The notes: generated by a model not told the origin, from the sequence alone. Positions 1 to 8,796 are shown, counted from the first letter of the stretch. The stretch: DNA of 19,980 bases from Cytidiella melzeri (GCA_022592445.1 JABYQR010000561.1:1-19980); one strand, 5' to 3'. Program-made: numbers and translations.

Positions 1-18
1 GGACCAATTTTTCCGTAG

Positions 19-660
19 CTTGAGGAGAAACTCCTCTCAGCATTCAAAGCCGCACATGAACCTGGTACTGTTGCGGTAGTGCTCGTTGATAATTCACAGG
101 GCCACTCAGCCTATGCAGAGGATGCCTTAAGAGTCTCACATATGAATCTTTGTCTGGGTGGTAAACAAGCTCGTATGCGGAATGGATGGTTTATGAAAGA
201 TGGGCAGACGATCACACAAGCTATGGTGTTCCCTGATGATCATCCACAGTATCCGAGCCAGCCAAAGGGGATGCAGTACGTACTGCAGGAGCATGGATTG
301 TGGCAGTCCGGGCTGTTGATGAAATGCAAGAATGCGTGTTTGGACGATTCAAGCGATTGCTGTGCAAAGCAAATCCTCATGCATCAGCCTGACTTTAAAG
401 AACAGAAATCTCTTGTCCAAGAGATTATTGAAGCTGCCGGTAAGATATCTATCAATCCTGGGACCCAATACTCTCAGTCTCATTGACTATTTCTGTCAGG
501 TCACATCTGCATCTTTCTTCCAAAATTCCACTGCGAGATGAACTTCATTGAATACTTCTGGGGTGCAGTAAAGAGGTACCTCCGGGAACACTGTGATTAT
601 ACTTTTGACACATTGCGCGAGAATATGTGTGAGTTCTCGGTGCGTTCTCGGCAAGATTGA
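19..660 (+). CDS. IS630/Tc1-mariner-type DDE transposase, 5'-partial and 3'-truncated
   Basis: The catalytic part of a cut-and-paste DNA transposase. The first exon (19-439) carries VLVDNSQGH, matching the second catalytic Asp motif of this superfamily (DNAxxH). The second exon (500-660) carries [16 protein letters not shown], matching the catalytic Glu motif NPIExxWxxxK. Between them lies an insert of about 100 residues containing a CC pair, far longer than the usual D34-35E spacing. The TAG at 16-18 just before the first exon looks like an intron end (TTCCGTAG), so the gene continues left of the window. After FDTLRENM the protein runs into unrelated residues and a TGA at 658, so the usual C-terminal tail is missing or lies behind another intron. 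No terminal inverted repeat was seen. Family assignment rests on the two motifs. Confidence 0.72.
440..499 (+). other. spliceosomal intron in the transposase (60 nt)
   Basis: Starts GTAAGA, ends TGTCAG, with a TTGAC branch-like sequence near 484. Removing it joins the Asp half to the Glu half in frame through a Gly codon split after its first base. The two halves are otherwise in different frames, which supports the intron. Confidence 0.75.
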
Positions 661-1059
661 GCTGGTAAGCGCGGTTATCGTCGGGAAAGCGGTGAGAAAC
701 ACGAGAAGAGTCTTCGAGTGTCGATCAGAGTGAGTAGGAATAATGGGCGATTCGAAGTTCTTGGGATTTTCTCCCGTACATCGTACTACTTATATACAAC
801 GAGCGGTAATCTGCAATTACCCGAGTTAGTGGCATATGAAGAAAGCGAGGTAGCTACGAGTAGGTTTTTTGACAAAGTAAAGAAACACGAGTATGTACTT
901 ACAAAGAGATAAACGGAATGTAGAAGAAACACGAGTTAAGTCGGGTGCCTAGACTTTGCTTGGCATGAGAGGGGAGTGGCGAGAGTGCGAGGATGAGTGG
1001 CATACGAGCGCGAGCGAAGAAAGGTATTTGTTATAATACGGTACACGAGGTGAGGCGAG
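661..1059. other. gene-free purine-rich stretch with repeated 11-mer
   Basis: No convincing reading frame. The 11-mer AGAAACACGAG occurs at 695-705, 881-891 and 925-935, and shorter CACGAG/GCGAG words are frequent up to 1050. On the minus strand there is a TATATAAG-like sequence near 795-803. This could be an old transposon end or a regulatory tract; I cannot tell which. Confidence 0.4.
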
Positions 1060-1980
1060 TCAAGTCGAGGCAGTGGTATTGGATGCCACCCGAGATCCCA
1101 GAACATGAGGGTTCGGAACTTGTCCCTTCCGAACCTTTGTGGCGTCCGGATCTGATGAGAGGCGCTTAGTCCTTACATTTTCCCTCCAGGTCTTGTGAAC
1201 AAGACCTACCTGCTCATGCACATCCCATCGGTTTGGAGTCGTCGATGAGGTCGTAGCTTGTTGTGAATTCGTCTTCACCAAGCGGGGTAAAGGTTCCCGA
1301 CAATCCTTCTTGGACATCGACGTCGTAGGTGTCGGATGGACCGGCTGAAAATTTCCAGCTGAGTCAAACATCCCTTTGATGATTCTCCTTATGTATAACT
1401 CACCCTCCGACACAGGAATCTGGCTATCTGCCCTCTGTTCTCGCTGTTGCTTACGGCGGTCCTTGCGACAATCATAGGATTTGGCCTTCGGTTCGCGTGG
1501 AGGGGAGACTCGTTCGGCAAAGTTCTTAGAGTGGTGGGTACCCTTCTCTTTCTTGCCTCGATCTCCTCGATAACCTCCTCGACCTCCTCTGAATCCACCT
1601 GGACCTCCTCTGAAGCCACCTGGACCCCTGGATCTACCCTGATCAGTGGGACGACGCTCTCTTGCCTGTTCTTGTGTCATCTGTAATGCGCGGAGCAAAT
1701 GCGCTTGAGTCTGCTCTTGCATCCACATCCACTCGCCAAATGCGGTGTCAGACATGGATACTGCGGGACCAGAGGTCGGAGCGCGTGGGTAGCAGAGAGA
1801 TGGCACATTGTCTGGCAAAGGCACGTACTTTTGTTTAATCGCTCGGTATACACTGATGTAGCCCTCGGGCAGTGCACCAGGGTGACAGGCCTTGCCTGTG
1901 TGGAAGAGTTTGCACTTTTCAGCGTATCTCTCCCACTTCAGACTGTCTTCAGCAGTAAAATCGGAGGCGACGCGAGGCAT
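1060..1980 (-). CDS. unrecognised 306-residue protein with an RGG box
   Basis: ATG at 1980 (MPRVASDF...), stop at 1060. The N-terminal ~100 residues are mixed helical-type sequence with KWERYAEKCKLFHTGKACHPG. Next comes a Gln-rich segment (EQTQAHLLRALQMTQEQ) and a Gly/Arg tract of about 25 residues built from FRGG/YRG repeats, typical of RNA-binding proteins. The C-terminal half is basic and rich in Ser/Thr/Pro. The frame is open upstream to 2208, but a TATAAG at 2074-2079 places transcription start between that Met and the LTR, so I chose the Met at 1980. It may be a host gene or a Gag-like ORF of another element; the Gln-rich helix followed by a basic RNA-binding tract would suit Gag. I do not recognise the family. 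Confidence 0.5.
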   Translation of the reverse strand: MPRVASDFTAEDSLKWERYAEKCKLFHTGKACHPGALPEGYISVYRAIKQKYVPLPDNVPSLCYPRAPTSGPAVSMSDTAFGEWMWMQEQTQAHLLRALQMTQEQARERRPTDQGRSRGPGGFRGGPGGFRGGRGGYRGDRGKKEKGTHHSKNFAERVSPPREPKAKSYDCRKDRRKQQREQRADSQIPVSEGELYIRRIIKGMFDSAGNFQPVHPTPTTSMSKKDCREPLPRLVKTNSQQATTSSTTPNRWDVHEQVGLVHKTWRENVRTKRLSSDPDATKVRKGQVPNPHVLGSRVASNTTAST

Positions 1981-2208
1981 TGTGCAATATTCGAGAGGAT
2001 GATGAGAGCGAATGTCCTTGTGAGTTGTGTTCGAACAAGGTGTTCTGTCATTTTGACCTCTCACATCTGCCCTCTTATAGTGTTTTTGCTTGTGCCACTT
2101 GCACCCTCCACCGGTGGTTATGCCACTCGACAATGTGCCACCCGGGCAATGAGGCGACTCAAATGAGGTTGCCACTCGCGTTCTATGAAAAACACGACGG
2201 TCTATCAC
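1981..2208 (-). promoter_or_regulatory. probable promoter of the RGG-box gene
   Basis: On the minus strand a CTATAAG box lies at 2074-2080, about 95 nt before the ATG. Upstream, GTGGCA occurs four times in about 80 nt (as TGCCAC at 2093, 2121, 2136 and 2170 on the plus strand). The end of an LTR abuts this segment at 2209, so LTR-driven transcription is also possible. Confidence 0.4.
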
Positions 2209-2910
2209 TGTCGCGGAGCGACTGCTGTTATGCTGCTAAAGCCTAAACAAGGATGGAAGGGATGATGGTGGAAGAGGAAAGGGATCTCCAACGACGACAA
2301 CAAGGTCAGAGTCGATGATAAGCAGGCAAGCAGGCACAGAGGCCGGATACTAGCAGTGCAAATGACAGAGTTAATATGGGATGATACTAAGTTACATGCA
2401 GTAACTCACCTAGCAGTGCAAATGACAGAGAGGTCAAGATGCAGAGCTAGGAAGGGTAAGGTCTACTATATATACTGTGGCTGGGTGGTCTGTGCACAAG
2501 TTCCCACACTAGGGACTGAAGTAACTGTGGGGCTGGAGTAACAATAGAACAATAAGGGACCAGGGTAACTGTCAAGGACCTGAGTAACTGTCAAGGACCA
2601 GGGTAACTGTCAAGGACCAGGGTACGGAGAACAATGAAGCTAGAACACTAGAGCAATAGAACAATAGAACAATAGAATAGGAACAATAGAACAATAGAAA
2701 CTGGGGGAATCCCTATCAATGGAAGAAGAACAATAGAACAATAGCCTAGGTTGATCTGGAACCGCTCCAGACTGAGTCTAGGGTTTGGGTCTGGACTATT
2801 GATAAATAAGGCAGGATGTCACGTGACCCGGGTTAGGGTTAGGGCTGGTAACACTCCTAGCCGGAAAATAAGCGCTCTAGATAGGCGCCTAATGCTGTAA
2901 ACTTGTGACA
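2209..2910 (-). repeat. LTR, A family, minus copy (3' LTR of element A)
   Basis: Closely similar over its length, in inverted orientation, to 14038-14699. The ends are TGTCAC at 2910 and GCGACA at 2209, an imperfect inverted pair. Similarity between the copies stops exactly after GCGACA. On the minus strand, in order: GCGCTTATTTT near the start, two telomere-like CCTAACCC units beside a CACGTG palindrome, TATTGTTC repeats, three 19-bp direct repeats (starting at 2565, 2584 and 2603), TATATATA at 2467-2474, and a putative RNA start (ATCTTGACCT) at 2440. No self-priming site follows the LTR at 2208, so this is a 3' LTR and not the start of another element. Confidence 0.82.
2350..2430 (-). repeat. 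LTR intron with duplicated 21-bp boundary, minus copy
   Basis: CTAGCAGTGCAAATGACAGAG (plus strand) is present identically at 2350-2370 and 2410-2430. On the minus strand the first copy ends in TAG|GTGAGT and the second ends at an AG, giving a putative 60-nt intron at 2409-2350. The plus-strand LTR has the same arrangement with its own variant of the repeat. Confidence 0.6.
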
Positions 2911-5053
2911 ATGTTGGAAAAATCCGGTCTGTTGGACTATCCATGTCAATCACCACGCCACAAGCCGCCACTCCTGAGTCCTTTTCTTCATCTCGATCAG
3001 GTTTCGGAGGTAGCTGACTTATAATATTGATACCTAGTGCCTCGCAGTACTCGTCAAACGCCTGTAGGTGCTTGACGTCAAAATATGGGGTCCAGGTCAC
3101 ATCCCCCGTGGACCATTGTACCTCAAATTCAGCAGCACTGCCCTTTCCGCTGTGGGACAAAATACGGTCGACGCTCCATTCCCGAGGCTGTTTGCCAAAT
3201 CCAGGCAGACGGTGAAACTGTCTGCCTGGGAAACGTCAGTCATCATTTGGTATATGGGGTCTCAGTAGCGAAGCGTGGAATACGTCGTGTATTCCTCGCG
3301 CCTTCAACTCTTCAGACAATCCAAGCTGGTAAGACGCTCCAGGTGCAATCACCTTCTTTATCGCGAATGGACCGATATACTTTGGGACCAACTTACAAGC
3401 CCGTCCCTTTGGAGGCCGTAAGTTCTTTGTCGACAGGTACACTAACGTTCCTTCTTTGAACTCAGGTACACTCCGTCTGTGTTTATTGGCCTGTGCCGTC
3501 TGCAAAGCACGGGCTGCGATTATTACGTCGTGTGCAGTCATGATCGCCTGCTTCATTTGTAGCGCAAACTTTTGCACCCCTGGATATTCAGTCTGATGGT
3601 CCCACACGAGCGTACGAGGCATCTGTCCGTAGTTCAGGAAGAATGGTGAGAAACCGGTTGTGTCGGAACGGGCCATATTCATAGCTAACTCAATGGCAGG
3701 TAACTTCTGTACCCAGTCCGTTTGATTGGCGCTCACACACTGCCTCAGCATCTGGGTCATCGTGCGATTTGCGCGTTCAGTGGCACCATCCGTCTGAGGG
3801 TGATACGCTTACGATAGTCGGAGCTTGGTTCCCAATAGTGAGTGTGATTCTTTCCAGAATATACTGGTGAACAAGCTGTCCCTGTCGCTGATAATTCGCT
3901 CTGGTGACCCGTGTAGTTTATACACCGTCTCAAAAATCACCTCGGCAATCTGCTTTGCTCCGTAAGTCTGCTGAGTTGGCACTAGATGTACCATCAACGT
4001 TAACTGATCAATGATAACACAGATCATGTTGAACTGGCCAAGTCAATTAGTGGCTTGCGGCAGTGGTCCAACAAAGTCAATCGCAATGCTCTGCCACGGT
4101 CATCTCGGTATCGGTAATGTGCGCAGTAATCCCATAGGTTGTTGTGTTACCGACTTACTGGTTGCGCACACGCCACAGGTCTTGCAGTATTCTGACACAT
4201 CCTCCACCATTGTCTTCCACCATACCTCCTCTCGAAGGTATATCAGTGTCTTGTATTTCCCGAGGTGAGCTAATACCAAATGAGCATGCTTTATTAATAT
4301 CTCACGCAGCTTTCTAGCTCCGATTTTTACATCCGGTATGCACAGTACTTGGTGCCCCTCTCGTCACAGGTACAGGAGTTTGTCTTCCTCCTCAAACTCA
4401 CAAAACTGATCCGGGTTGTCGATGATGTGTTTGAAGAACACATCCTCTCCATATCTACCTCGAATGCTGTCAGGCATAGGCATGCTGAGTTCGCTCGCGG
4501 TCAATACACTTGTTAGCTCCTGGGTTTTGATCTCATTTGTCTCATCTGATGGTGGCTGAGGCACGCTTGACCAACCCCCTCTTTCGGGTGCGTCCTCAGG
4601 TGAGTTAGTATGCGTGGGCGTATCCGATTCCACTGTTGACACCTTGTTTGGTTCATCCACACTAACCCCCTTTTTAGGTCTTGGCCTCAACCTGGAAGTT
4701 TCCTTCGGAATCAGTTCAGGAACTTGCTCATTTTTGCCCTCGTGCATACATTGATACGCTCCAGGTTCCTTGACCTTATCCACCAGTCGATTGGACCGCC
4801 TTGGATTGAAATCAATTACTGCAGTCGCCCCCGTATACACCGGTTTCAGCACCTCGTTGTCGTTCACAGAGGTAAACGTGTAGTTATCCCTCCCATCATC
4901 GCCGACGTACTCACTTTGAGCTCTCTCAATTCCCAGAGGCTCGTTACTGTATATTCTCGAAAGTGCATCGGCCAGCAGGTTCGTTTCCCCAGGTATGTAG
5001 CATATCTCAAAGTCAAATTCATTTAGAATATCTAACCATCTATGTGGTCGCGG
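2819..5053 (-). pseudogene. Ty3/Gypsy pol 3' half of element A: RNase H end, integrase, chromodomain-like tail
   Basis: One reading frame of about 745 codons with no frameshift but five stops: TGA at 4364, 4100, 4043 and 3236, and TAA at 3809. In order on the minus strand: the end of RNase H (FEICYIPGETNLLADALSR), a ~170-residue acidic/Pro-rich linker, an integrase zinc finger (two His, then CKTCGVC), and the integrase core with IDFVGPLP, ISDRDS and TDGATERANR giving D, D35E spacing. A C-terminal domain (GPFAIKKVIAPGASYQLGL) and a chromodomain-like segment (EWSVDRIL..FEVQWSTGDVTW) follow. The frame continues into the LTR and ends at 2819. The 5' half (gag, protease, RT) is absent: homology stops at 5053, where the LTR of element C begins. 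The long RNase H-integrase linker separates this lineage from element 2. Confidence 0.88.
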
Positions 5054-5461
5054 TGAGACACTGAGTCACGCTTCAAACTAAGAACAACCTTAAAGACAAC
5101 ACAACCACCCACGAAGTGGCAATAGAAGTGTAAAGGTGTGGAAGCGCGGAAGTGTTAAAGTGTGCGAGGTGGTCTTGGAGTCCTAGTTTTACCTGTGCTA
5201 AAAGAGTGACAAGGTTTTTGATAAAGTGTATGCGCAGGGAGCTAGGTGGGCAACTACCACGCGTATCGCGGGTAAAAGGCAAGTCGGCGCGGTGAAAGCG
5301 AAAGAGTTATAGCGCGGCTCCAAGAGAACGCGCGGGAGATGTTGCGACCTGTAGAAAAACGGCGCGCGGAGGGACGCAGAAGATAAACGCAGGCGCAATA
5401 CGAATCTCGAACACAAAACGCGGTCGCTGGTGAAGATGAAGTAGTCGCTGTAAAACGCGGG

Positions 5462-5555
5462 CGCAGTGAAAGTGAACGCAGTAAGCTCAACGCAGTGAAG
5501 GTGAAACGCAACGCAGTAACGCAGTAAAATAACGCAGTTAAAAAGCAAACGCAGT
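5462..5555 (+). repeat. degenerate CGCAGT repeat cluster
   Basis: CGCAGT occurs seven times in 94 bp (5462, 5477, 5491, 5512, 5520, 5533 and 5550), mostly within AACGCAGT(A/G)A. One further copy is at 6295, next to the expected transcription start. On the minus (element) strand it reads ACTGCGTT. It lies in the 3' part of the proposed LTR C. The flanking 5056-5636 stretch holds no convincing gene on either strand. Confidence 0.6.
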
Positions 5556-5636
5556 ATAACGAAGCCGAAAGGAAACGTAAGAGAAAGATAAACTAATGGC
5601 GCGCAGGTCGCAGCGGAGGACTATGTGAGATCGCCG

Positions 5637-6164
5637 TCAATTGGACTCTGCTGACTGCGCGCGGGGGCGGTAGTGTAGAACAACACCTCCCGAGCGGCGA
5701 TGCGTATTACAGGCGAATGCGTGGCCAACAACGACGTTGGTAGAGCTGGTAAGATTGAACTGCACTAGTTTGCACTCGTGATCCTCGCCTTCAAAGTCTG
5801 GAGATAGCCAGCAACCTGGGTGCGGCGCGCGGGGGCAATCGCAGTCGAGCGGGACAAAAGGTCCTGAACGTAGGGGAATTGGGTGGTTGCTCTGAGTGTC
5901 GCAATAGGAGCAGTTATCAAGCGAGTCCGCGACAGAGGCGACGGACAATGCTGGCGAGGGTGATTTAGGAGTTGATCTCTCAGGGGAGACCGTAGGCGCT
6001 GCTGAGGGTTCTGGCGGCGGTGTGGGCGTGGGGATGATGGGATAACGGCGTGGAACCTCGCGCGGGCGCGGGCTGTAAGGGCAGCGACCGTCGGGTAGGT
6101 GGGGAACGGTGGGACAGTAACGGCAGACTCGAGGCGGGTTGTTGTTGGTAGACGCAGCGGACAT
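5637..6164 (-). CDS. Cys-rich 175-residue protein encoded inside the proposed LTR C
   Basis: ATG at 6164 lies about 150 nt downstream of a TATA box (6322-6313). The protein begins MSAASTNNNPPRVCRYCPTV and holds Cys pairs CRYC, CSYC and CDC, plus CNTH near the end. A Pro/Ser-rich linker of about 45 residues (residues ~38-80) separates the two Cys regions. Cys and His spacing suggests zinc binding, but it does not fit a classical CCHC knuckle. There is no signal peptide or membrane segment. It could be a short Gag-like or accessory protein of the element. The name is withheld because I cannot place it in a named family. Confidence 0.5.
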   Translation of the reverse strand: MSAASTNNNPPRVCRYCPTVPHLPDGRCPYSPRPREVPRRYPIIPTPTPPPEPSAAPTVSPERSTPKSPSPALSVASVADSLDNCSYCDTQSNHPIPLRSGPFVPLDCDCPRAPHPGCWLSPDFEGEDHECKLVQFNLTSSTNVVVGHAFACNTHRRSGGVVLHYRPRAQSAESN

Positions 6165-6312
6165 AAACGGGAAAGAAGTTGCAATGAGACAACGCAGAAG
6201 AAGCTACGGCTATGGGCGCGAAGAGACTCTCTCGTCGCGAACGCAAAGCGTAAAGTGAACTCTGGACACTGGGGTGGGGATTGATTGATTTTCACGCAGT
6301 AAAAACAACACC

Positions 6313-6322
6313 TTTTTATATA
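6313..6322 (-). promoter_or_regulatory. TATA box of LTR C
   Basis: TATATAAAAA on the minus strand. Transcription would start near 6290, just after an ACTGCGTG motif, with the Cys-rich ORF as the first ATG-initiated frame of any length. Confidence 0.55.
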
Positions 6323-6896
6323 CCCTAAAGACCCTCTCCTAAACCTTTCCTTCTATGTCCTAAACCCAAACGCGAGAGCGAGGAAACAGGGTGGCAGAAT
6401 ACTTCCGTCTGCGGAGGCAAAATGTCCAGCGAGTCGACGCCCGGCGGGACACAGCGTTGGTCGACGCGGAGTAGCGGCACGCGCCCTTGCGCTGAAGAGG
6501 CGCCAACCGTTGCGAGCAGGTGATGAGGCACCGTCCAGGAGTTGCACAGCGTGGCGCGATAGGAGTCTTCCTGAAACGGGGTTCGCGCGTCAAGTTTCTT
6601 CTACCGTTGGTCCGACCCGCGTCCGAAACTCTTGGTGGCTGGCCGGCCCATGCTCCGATGCAAAAGTGGCGTGTCTGTGAGTCAGAGTTTGGTGCAATTC
6701 CTTGGCCCCGGATGTTTCCGGCGCGTTGCTGGTTGTCAAGTCCTCGGATTCTCGGCGAACTCCTTGTGACCTCAGTGAACTCCTCGTGCCCGTGACGCTG
6801 GGAAAGTGGAGGGACTTGCCGCTCAGGATGATGCGGGCCGCGCAAATGGCGGGCTGCTGCCGGGTCTCCGCGCCTAGCCAATTTCCGGGCGTATCA

Positions 6897-6933
6897 TTCT
6901 CCCCCCAACTAAAATCCGAACCGTCCCTGGTTC
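6897..6933 (-). promoter_or_regulatory. polypurine tract plus hairpin at the 3' end of element C
   Basis: On the element strand a hairpin (stem GAACC/GGTTC, 6-nt loop) is followed by TTTTAGTTGGGGGGAG and then the LTR start TGATAC. The T-rich run before the G-run resembles the U-box of retroviral polypurine tracts. The 16-nt core CTCCCCCCAACTAAAA (plus strand, 6899-6914) recurs exactly at 8926-8941. It is expected to prime plus-strand DNA synthesis. Confidence 0.6.
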
Positions 6934-7074
6934 TCGCGTGGCAAGTCGAACCGTGGGAACCCTGACCACGAGGATCCTCGCGCTATTGTGTCGTTGGACT
7001 TCGAGTTTTTCGCCCTTTCTTCCTCTGCTTCTCCGCATCTGCTTCCTCTCAACTTTGCTTCCGCTCCTCTCAAC

Positions 7075-8725
7075 ATGTCAGCCCAAGCCTCCTCCTCTCG
7101 CTGCGTTGCTCCTCGCCCCTCTACTCGCCGCAACGGCTCACCTCTCCGCACCATGACCGCTCGCGTGGGAAGAGGTCCAACGCCTCCACCGCTCTCTCCT
7201 GCTGAGCAGTTGCTCGCTGTACGCGAGCAGCTCGAGGCTTCCTCGGCCGTGCTAGACTCAGTTCTGCGGATACATGCGGATCTTACTGGTGGGTGGGTCG
7301 TGGAGGTCATCGAGATCTTTGTAAGTACCCTCTTCTGCTCTACCACCTCTCAGCTCACTCTCCCTTCTAGCAAGCGTACGAGAACGTGTCGCCTCTCTGC
7401 GAGGACCAAGGCACCAACCTTGCCTTCCTCGACCTCTTCTCGCCCTTCGCCGCTGAAGAACACCGCGTCCGCCTGCCGCAAGCCCAGCAGGTCGCCCTCC
7501 GCAACGCCCTCCGCCCTCTCTGGCGCAGCCTCAGCGCCCACCTCTGCCAAGCGTCCTACGTCGAGGCTCCCATCGTTGAGCTCCTGCTTGAATGGGACTG
7601 GTGGGTTGGCGACTGGCCCAAACACGAGGCCGACCTGGATGCTGAGGGCTCCGCCGACAAACACGAGTCCTCGGCTTCTCGTTCGCGGTCTGCCAGCGTC
7701 GCGCAGGAGCCGGAGCTCGTCGTGATCAAGCTCACGGACGAGGACGAGGACGAGGCGCAGCCGCGTCCTCCGCTGAAGCGCAAGAGGGCAACCTCTTCCA
7801 CCTCTCTCGAGGTGAGGGCCGGTCCACCGGCCAAGAGATTGTCGCAGGCGCAGCAGGATCAGCTGCAGGGTGTAGGGTCGAACCCCCTCACCGGTAAGGA
7901 GTGGCGCAACCTGCCCACTCACTGGACCGTGACCACGGTCACTCTCGGCGAGAGCCGGGTGCGTCCCTTCTCTCCCTCTTTCTCTGTCCCTCTCGCTAAC
8001 CTCCCCACTCTTCTAGTGCGACTATTGCAAGGAAAAGGACGTCGAGCGGTGCTACCGTCCCAGCAACAGTACGCGGTGCTTTCGGTGCCTGCCCTGTGCG
8101 GACATCAAGCACGCCTGCCGGTTCAACGGCAAGCCCTTCGACAAGGTCGCGCCGGACGTCGCCCAGGCGCAGGAGGATGCCGTTGTCGTCAACGAGGAGC
8201 CGGTCGCCCCCCTCTCCGCCTCCTCCTCCTCTGCCTCTCGCCCTCTGGTTGCCGCTTCTGTCGCTTCTAACACCAAGGGCAAAGGCAAGGCCCCCGCCAC
8301 TCCTCCTCGTGTCGCCACCGCAGGTCCCAGCGGCCTCAAGATGGACGTGGTGTTGTCCCCTCTGCGACCTGAGCTGCGTCGCCCTCAGGACGCCCGACCT
8401 CCCTCTCCGCCTCCTGCTCCCGTCGCCTCTCACGTCGACGACGTCCTCGAGGAGGCCTGGCCGATCCGCGGAGCTCCCTGGCGGCGCTCCTCCCGCTCCT
8501 GCCCCTGCCCGCGTTACCAACCGGGTGGTACTTCAACAGTACCTCTCGGCCCTCAAGACCGAGCTCGGCGCCGTCCTCGGTCGGCTCACCGTTGGGGAGG
8601 CGCGGATGACCGCCTTGCGCACCAACGCTGCGCTGTACAAGGCCAAGATCCTGGCCGCGCGGCGTGAGCTGGAGCAGGTTATTGCTGAGGAGGCCGCTCT
8701 CTTTGTTGGTCCATCGCGCCGCTAG
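7075..8725 (+). CDS. antisense zinc-cluster protein gene inside element C, three exons, one frame break
   Basis: Exons 7075-7320, 7371-7958 and 8017-8725. ATG at 7075 follows a CT-rich leader typical of basidiomycete genes. Product about 513 residues: Ser/Arg/Pro-rich N-terminus, helical segment (LSPAEQLLAVREQLEASSAVLDS), conserved-looking WWVGDWPKHEADLDAE, acidic DEDEDEAQ, and basic clusters KRKR and AKR (bipartite nuclear signal). After intron 2 comes a Cys cluster starting CDYCKEKDVERC and ending CFRCLPCADIKHAC, close to the fungal Zn2Cys6 pattern. A coiled-coil C-terminus follows (LKTELGAVLGRL..ARRELEQVIAEEAA). The cluster and the coiled coil are in different frames; a one-base gain or two-base loss between about 8450 and 8520 is needed. 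It lies on the opposite strand to element C, between integrase and LTR. A nuclear DNA-binding regulator is likely; the target is unknown. Confidence 0.65.
7321..7370 (+). other. intron 1 of the zinc-cluster gene (50 nt)
   Basis: GTAAGT...TTCTAG, phase 0. Exon frames on both sides join without a stop. Confidence 0.75.
7959..8016 (+). other. intron 2 of the zinc-cluster gene (58 nt)
   Basis: GTGCGT...TTCTAG with a perfect GCTAAC branch site at 7995-8000, phase 0. It falls directly before the first Cys of the zinc cluster, so the cluster is a separate exon. Confidence 0.8.
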
Positions 8726-8796
8726 GGGATCCGTGGGTAGTCGCCGTTGTTTGGTTGTCGCAGTCCTCCACTATCTCTACTTTATCTGTACTCTGC

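Larger units (their letters stand above)
5054..6896 (-). repeat. proposed long 3' LTR of element C (about 1.84 kb)
   Basis: On the minus strand it starts TGATAC right after a polypurine tract (GGGGGGAGAA, 6906-6897) and would end GTCTCA at 5054, exactly where the pol of element A resumes. The ends pair as TGATAC/GTCTCA. It holds a TATA box at 6322-6313, an ORF downstream of that box and a GC-rich U3 with no other genes. There is no second copy in the window to align, so the left boundary is inferred from the break in element A and from the TG..CA rule. If the LTR is shorter (ending near 6190), the ORF would lie outside it. Confidence 0.5.

Noticed and set aside
1060..2208. Full 382-codon minus-strand frame as the RGG protein
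   Set aside because: The first ~76 codons cover the TATA box and GTGGCA repeats and look non-coding; the ATG at 1980 is preferred.
4364..4867. Separate 167-residue gene
   Set aside because: It is the acidic linker between RNase H and integrase in the continuous but stop-interrupted pol frame of element A.
5054..6290. Self-priming site for element C
   Set aside because: No complement of the presumed RNA start was found. This is expected for a 3' LTR, and the 5' LTR is not in the window.
6360..6881. 173-codon minus-strand ORF in LTR C
   Set aside because: Lies in U3 upstream of the TATA box, is Arg-rich with no motif, and has no expected transcript.
7350..7922. 190-codon minus-strand ORF opposite the zinc-cluster gene
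   Set aside because: Mirror of GC-rich coding sequence; low-complexity Arg/Leu/Glu product and no motif.
7996..8520. 174-codon minus-strand ORF opposite exon 3
   Set aside because: Gly/Arg-rich shadow of the plus-strand exon.
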